Of a stretch of 64,000 bases of DNA, positions 59,664-64,000 are shown piece by piece (within the stretch, counting starts at the first letter, position 1; every line of letters begins with the position of its first letter). The notes beneath the pieces are model-generated. The model was given only the letters and a program-made list of their open reading frames with translations. It ran no database searches and was not told the origin of the DNA. The stretch covers positions 1,612,001 through 1,676,000 of the forward strand of contig CP032931.1 in assembly GCA_003666485.1 (NCBI GenBank), given 5' to 3'. Source of the DNA: Levilactobacillus brevis (lineage in GTDB: Bacteria; Bacillota; Bacilli; Lactobacillales; Lactobacillaceae). A program made the position numbers and the translations under genes.

Positions 59664-61750
59664 ATGCTAATAAAGAAAATCAAGTTAAAGATGACACGTC
59701 AGCGCCAGAAAACGCTGAAATTAAAGATGAATCTGGGGTTGAGCAACAGGAGACAGCGGGCAACGAACCTAATCAAGATCAAAATGTAAGCGGTAACAAC
59801 ACTGAACAACAACCCGGTGAGGTCGTGAACAATTCGGAAAAGCAAGATCATTCACAGACGACCCCGACCGCTCAAACGCCGGCTGCTCCTCAAGTAGATC
59901 CGGTCGCACCAACGGTTAACACGGGTTCCCGACGGCCAATGATGCGAGCGGCAATGGCGATTCCTAGTGGGCCCAAGACCTTGGTGGCCGTACCGGTTTA
60001 CCGGGCCCCAGACTTTGACAAGATTCTGGGGAAAGATGCCGCGGAATGGATTCCGGATGCCAATTTACGGGCATTGCTCATCGGCTCGATTAACAAGCAG
60101 TACTATGGCAATGACACGGTCACTTCGGCTAACTTGTACCAGTACGCTGGGTTTGATGGTTGGATGAAGCAAGGTTTGAACACCATGGAAGAATACTTTG
60201 ACTTGGGACCAATCAAGAGTTTAGAGGGGCTCCAATACTTCACAAACCTCAGAACCTTTAAGCTCGGTGAAGCGGAATTGCCACTGGACGGGATGATTGA
60301 TTTCTCATTTGCCCCTAACTTACGGGAGTTCACGCTCTTCAATGTGAATGACGTTGTGACCGACTGGGGGGTTACGCCAGATACGATTATGCAGACTTAC
60401 TTTGCGAATAACGATCAGCTGCAGTACCTGACCTTAAGTGGGTTGAATTTAAACGGTAGCTTCCCTGATTTGACGGCTTATCCGGAATTGTACATGCTGA
60501 ATCTGGATAACAACCAACTGACCGGAAACTTGCCGGATATCTCGTACTTGAAGAATCTCTTCTCGTTGAGTGTTAACGATAACCAATTGAGTGGGCAGCT
60601 GCCAGATATTTCTAACTGGTCGATCACCACGCTGCGCATTACCAAGAATAAGTTTACCGGGAAATTACCAAGCACGGCGACCTTGACCGCAATTGAGTAC
60701 GGGACCAATGAAATTATCACGGCCATTGCGCCAGGAACGTACAGACCCGGGGCCTTCGTCGTGGGGAATGGGCAAACGTTGGCTAACGGGAGCCACGTCC
60801 TGACGAACGCCAACAACCGCTTTGATCCGACTGAAGGGGTCTTTGAATTCATGGACTTTACCACGGGTGAGCAGGTTACGGATGTCAAATTAGCGCCGGG
60901 TCAGTTCAGCAGTGGCGCGACCGTCATCTACTCGACTGACAGTACGACGGGAATCACGAACCATAATGCGTGGGCTCAAACCCAAACGGATGCGTCGGAT
61001 TGGTTTAGTATCGTGGCTAACCCAGCGAACCCATATGGCTTCATGCTGGTAGCCAAGCCAGAAGCCAAGGATGGCAACTACGTGATTCGCGTCAAAATGG
61101 CCGACAGCGTTTCCCGTGACATGGATGCCTGGGTCAACTTCTCCGTTGTGAATAAGATGACGACTGGAACGGTGACGCCAGAAACGCCGGAACCAGGGGT
61201 CACGACTGGGACGGTAACGATTGTTAGTGTTGATCAAGATGGCAAGGTCATCGACCAACAAGTCAAGACCGGGAACATTGGCGACACCTATCGTTTCGAT
61301 GCACCAGAAATTACGGGCTATCAAGCTACCGGTGTCACCCAGGCACAAGGCACCTACACGGCGGACGGGCAGACCATCACCTTCACTTACAATGAGTTGA
61401 AGAACGCGGGTGACGGAGCAACCATTGATGACAAAACGCCGACCACCAAGTCGGATGCCACCGTCACGACAGGTGGTGCGGCCGACACAATTGCCACTGG
61501 CAAATCTCAAAAGCAGGCACGAGTCAATCGGGTGACGGGTCCAACTCAAGGCGTGAAGGCCCTGAAGACGACTGGTCGGCAAGCGACGACCAACTTAGCT
61601 ACGGGTCATCAAGCGGCTAAGTTAACGGCTACCAAGCAGGCCGGCTTACCACAAACCAATGAAGCCAGTTCTGGCAACTACATCTTGGCCGGGATTGCCA
61701 CGTTGTTGGGTGCACTGGGGATGGCCAGTCTGAAATTACGCAAACGCTAG
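59664..61750 (+). pseudogene. LPXTG adhesin gene, 3' part (LRR, MucBP, sortase anchor)
   Basis: The frame continues exactly from the 5' part once IS and one target copy are removed: 316 + 2087 bases = 801 codons, an 800-residue protein. Contents in order: acidic Asn/Gln-rich linker, a leucine-rich-repeat domain (LTLSGLNLNGSFPDL, LNLDNNQLTGNLPDI, LSVNDNQLSGQLPDI), an Ig-like region, one MucBP-like repeat (VTIVSVDQDGKVIDQQVKTG ... TITFTY), a Thr/Lys-rich wall stretch, and the sorting signal LPQTNEASSG, a hydrophobic segment and KLRKR. It would be a sortase-anchored mucus or host-binding protein. An internal GTG at 59825 opens the frame but there is no signal peptide, so export is lost. Confidence 0.9.
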
Positions 61751-61756
61751 GCAAAT

Positions 61757-61793
61757 AAAAAATCGGCAGGTCATTGACCCATCGATTTTTTAG
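61757..61793 (+). terminator. Adhesin gene terminator
   Basis: AAAAAATCG pairs with CGATTTTTT seven bases after the stop. Confidence 0.75.
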
Positions 61794-61928
61794 CAATGAT
61801 AAAGATTTACGCCACGGGTATGTTAACTAGCCGATGAAACGCGCCAGTGACAAGCGGGATTGCCGCTATTTGCTGGTGGATGTGGTATTTTACAGTTGTT
61901 CCTAATCCTGATGGGGACGGTAATATAA

Positions 61929-61966
61929 GGCCACCGGCGGCAGTGATGTCGTTCGGTGGTTTTGTG
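61929..61966 (+). terminator. Possible terminator hairpin
   Basis: CCACCG pairs with CGGTGG, then TTTTG. No gene immediately upstream is evident, so it may be left from a lost gene. Confidence 0.4.
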
Positions 61967-62013
61967 TTTGATTAAGGTGTTGAAAATGGAAATCTGTGGG
62001 TGATGCTTTTAAG

Positions 62014-62042
62014 TTGATTACGGATATACATTAGGATATACT
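62014..62042 (+). promoter_or_regulatory. mazEF promoter
   Basis: TTGATT (62014-62019), 17-bp spacer, TATACT (62037-62042), 54 bases before mazE. Confidence 0.7.
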
Positions 62043-62096
62043 ATCTCTGGATTAAAGAAATCAGTAATCTTGAAGTAAAGTAAGGAGGACCTACTG

Positions 62097-62360
62097 ATGC
62101 AAGTAAAAATTACAAGGTGGGGTAATTCGCAAGGTATCCGCCTGTCAAAAAAGATTTTAGATAATGTTGGGATTACAGATCCGATTGGTCAAAAGCTGGA
62201 AGTAAGTGTTGATCAAGACGAGATCATTATTAAGAAGGCACCAACAAAATCCAAATTAGCTGAACGTTTTGATGGATTTGATCTCAGCAACTACCGTAAA
62301 GCTAATCAGGATTCAAAGGAGTTTGATTGGGGAGAAAGTGTTGGTAAAGAATTGCTCTAA
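62097..62360 (+). CDS. mazE: MazE-family antitoxin (AbrB fold)
   Basis: The 87-residue protein starts with the swapped-hairpin DNA-binding domain KITRWGNSQGIRLSKKIL and ends with an acidic tail (FDWGESVGKELL) that would wrap the toxin. It neutralises MazF and represses the operon. AAGGAGGACC precedes the ATG. AT-rich like its neighbours. Confidence 0.9.
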   Translation: MQVKITRWGNSQGIRLSKKILDNVGITDPIGQKLEVSVDQDEIIIKKAPTKSKLAERFDGFDLSNYRKANQDSKEFDWGESVGKELL

Positions 62361-62418
62361 AATAGTCTAACTTTTCGGCAGTTGAGCATATAGAAATCTA
62401 AATTTAGGGGCTGGCATT

Positions 62419-62742
62419 TTGTCATTTGAGCAAGGAGATATTTATAAGATGGAATTGAATCCAACACAAGGACATGAACAGAGAGGCTGGCGACCAGTAA
62501 TGATTGTCTCAAACAATGATTTCAATCGGCTGACTGATATGGTAAAAGTTGTGCCAATCACAAGTAAGTCGAAGGCTTTTCCCATGCATTTGGATTTACC
62601 CGATGAATTGCGTACAAAAGGGCAATTGCTTGTTGAGCAAGAAAGGTCAGTTGACTTAGCTTATCGTAAACATCGTTTTGTGGAGAAGTGCTCTAGGGGT
62701 TTTCTGGATGAAGTGCTTGAGCTGATTGCGGAAACATATTGA
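62419..62742 (+). CDS. mazF: MazF-family endoribonuclease toxin
   Basis: The 107-residue toxin has GDIYKMELNPTQGHEQRGWR, VMIVSNNDFN, VVPITSK and GQLLVEQERSVD, the MazF/PemK RNase fold. It cuts mRNA at short sites; the site is not predictable. It starts at TTG with AGGGG upstream. The 58-base gap from mazE is unusual, since the two genes normally touch or overlap; combined with the weak start codon this could lower toxin output. Confidence 0.9.
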   Translation: MSFEQGDIYKMELNPTQGHEQRGWRPVMIVSNNDFNRLTDMVKVVPITSKSKAFPMHLDLPDELRTKGQLLVEQERSVDLAYRKHRFVEKCSRGFLDEVLELIAETY

Positions 62743-63253
62743 AGATGAGCGATGCAATCACTTCTTAGTATTGGAATTACATATACTTAGATGAGGCCGA
62801 TTGTATATTCCTTTGCTCCTCACCATTGGTAGCAGTCTGTATGAACTTTATCTGTCTACAAATTTAGGTGTACAAACGAGAGTGCCTGTAATACGGTCTT
62901 GCCAGGGGCTAGGTGTCCTCAGAATTTCTGAAGTGAACAAATTAAAAATCAGCTATCTTTGAAATGATTTGTGCGCGATTTGTTACCTTCGTTTTAGCTA
63001 TAGTTTCATATCGCCCCAGTTAGAGCCATTCTCAGTCGTTTTGGGCAAACAAAAAATCCCTCCGTCATTGTCAGATGAATTTATATTATTTCATCTGACA
63101 ACCACAAAGGGATTATAACAAATTGATGGGTAGGGTGGCTTTTGGGGATTTGACAAGATATGTTTTTCAGGTATATTTTATATAGACAGATTTGCATCAA
63201 TGAATTAAGCTAAATACTGTTTGTTATTTTTAATATGGAGTAAAATAGTAATC
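62743..63253. other. AT-rich intergenic region with a hairpin
   Basis: GTCAGATGAA (63070-63079) pairs with TTCATCTGAC near 63090-63099, framed by AATCCCT and AGGGATT. This looks like the end structure of a lost gene or IS. No gene is visible. Confidence 0.45.
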
Positions 63254-63904
63254 ATGAAAAAGAAAAAGCCAGTCTATATGGGCAAAAGGTATGACTACGT
63301 TGTTTATTTAAGTTATCCTGGAGAGGAACAGTTTGATGAATTAGGAAAACTGATATTGAATGATTACTTACACAAACACAGCAGTATAGAGAAAAATGAT
63401 TTAAATTTAAAAACGAACAGATTGAATGACTACTATGCATCTATATATATCATTAACAAGCAAGAACATGTAAAGAAGCGTATTCTAGTTGCGGCAAATG
63501 ATGGAGCATTGTTTCCTACGGTGGATTTAGCGATTGATGCGAATGAAAATGCGCAGTCTATTTTCGAAGAAGAAGGAGTTTACGGTTCCTATGGTATAAG
63601 GGATCGTAAGCTGTTGGATAATATCATCGAGAGTACAAAGCATTCTGTTTATTTCGGAGAAGATCAAATACCCTCGTTGCTTAGAAAAGCAGCTGTTTAT
63701 TGGTGGAAATTTGCACATTATCAGGTTTTTATGAATGGAAATAAACGAACGGGACTACTAGTGGCTAGTACATTTATGTATCTTAATTATATGATGTTAG
63801 ATTTCAATCAAGATAGAATGTACGAAATCTCGAAGGGTATCGCTAGAGATGAACTAACAGAAGATGATGTTTATGGATTTTTGTTGAAGAATACGAGAGC
63901 GTAA
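63254..63904 (+). pseudogene. Fic/Doc-domain protein, end replaced by IS256
   Basis: The 216-codon frame has a Fic-like core: VFMNGNKRTGLLVAS near residues 160-175. The usual motif is HPFxxGNKR; here the aligned residue is Gln (HYQVFMNGNKR), so the catalytic His may be missing or shifted by two. The native 3' end is lost: the last codons and the stop (ACG AGA GCG TAA) lie in the IS end at 63895. The candidate target copy is AAGAATAC (63887-63894). Start ATG 63254 is chosen from the GGAG ahead of it; codon use is strongly AT-biased. Confidence 0.7.
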
Positions 63905-64000
63905 AATATCTTGTGTAAATGCATAAAAGATTTCTGAATTGTATAGAAATAGGGAATGCCTTCCCTTATGATATTTAGTAACCACAGAAAACATCACAGG
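63895..64000 (+). mobile_element. IS256-family insertion sequence, copy 3 (left end, cut by window)
   Basis: GAGAGCGTAAAATATCTTGT and the following bases match copy 1 from 37245 onwards. The transposase start would be about 12 bases beyond the window. Confidence 0.93.

Noticed and set aside
58304-64000. Composite transposon between IS256 copies 2 and 3
   Set aside because: Copy 2 has its own matching 8-bp duplication on both sides, so it inserted on its own.

Overview
The window looks like a chromosomal segment of a heterofermentative lactobacillus, most probably Levilactobacillus. The 16S gene closely resembles L. brevis 16S as I remember it. Other supports are SMK-box control of metK, CtsR control of clpE, WxL and KxYKxGKxW/LPXTG surface proteins, and a lafA-lafB-ltaS lipoteichoic acid cluster. 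I cannot fix the species from sequence alone.

Layout. 1-21,500: end of a teichoic acid polymerase, prfC, a secreted lectin/WxL protein, NADH oxidase, dipeptidase, a P-type ATPase, clpE, then ptsH-ptsI. 21,500-27,500: lipoteichoic acid module (two glycolipid glucosyl/galactosyltransferases, a flippase-like membrane protein, ykuJ-like gene, ltaS). 27,600-33,000: a complete 16S-23S-5S operon with three promoter-like boxes; the 5S gene is fused directly to a broken IS1380-type transposase. 33,700-53,100: NlpC/P60 hydrolase, ArsR-type regulator with a drug-efflux MFS gene behind a perfect operator, matrixin-like protease, metK with an SMK riboswitch, a second MFS pump, deoxynucleoside kinase, a GH65 phosphorylase with beta-phosphoglucomutase, and a 2-hydroxyacid dehydrogenase. 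53,100-64,000: accessory zone with an IS110 element, CPBP protease, OhrR-type regulator, an LPXTG adhesin split by an IS256-type element, mazEF, and a Fic/Doc gene cut by a third IS256 copy at the window edge.

The most unusual content is not protein coding. At least ten full and four partial copies of a GC-rich ~190-bp intergenic element (called A here) and six copies of a partner (B) lie between genes in both orientations. Each A copy can fold into a closing stem plus three hairpins. The stem sequences differ from copy to copy while pairing is kept, which is covariation. A and B usually occur as an ordered A-linker-B unit, sometimes with internal deletions. In one place the unit sits between the two halves of a third palindromic element (C/D). 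I do not recognise this family; it is the best candidate for an undescribed structured RNA or mobile DNA element.

Three IS256 copies share the same ends. Two have exact 8-bp target duplications, so the pre-insertion states can be rebuilt: removing one restores an 800-residue adhesin frame. The last 2 kb is AT-rich and carries toxin-like genes, suggesting acquired DNA.
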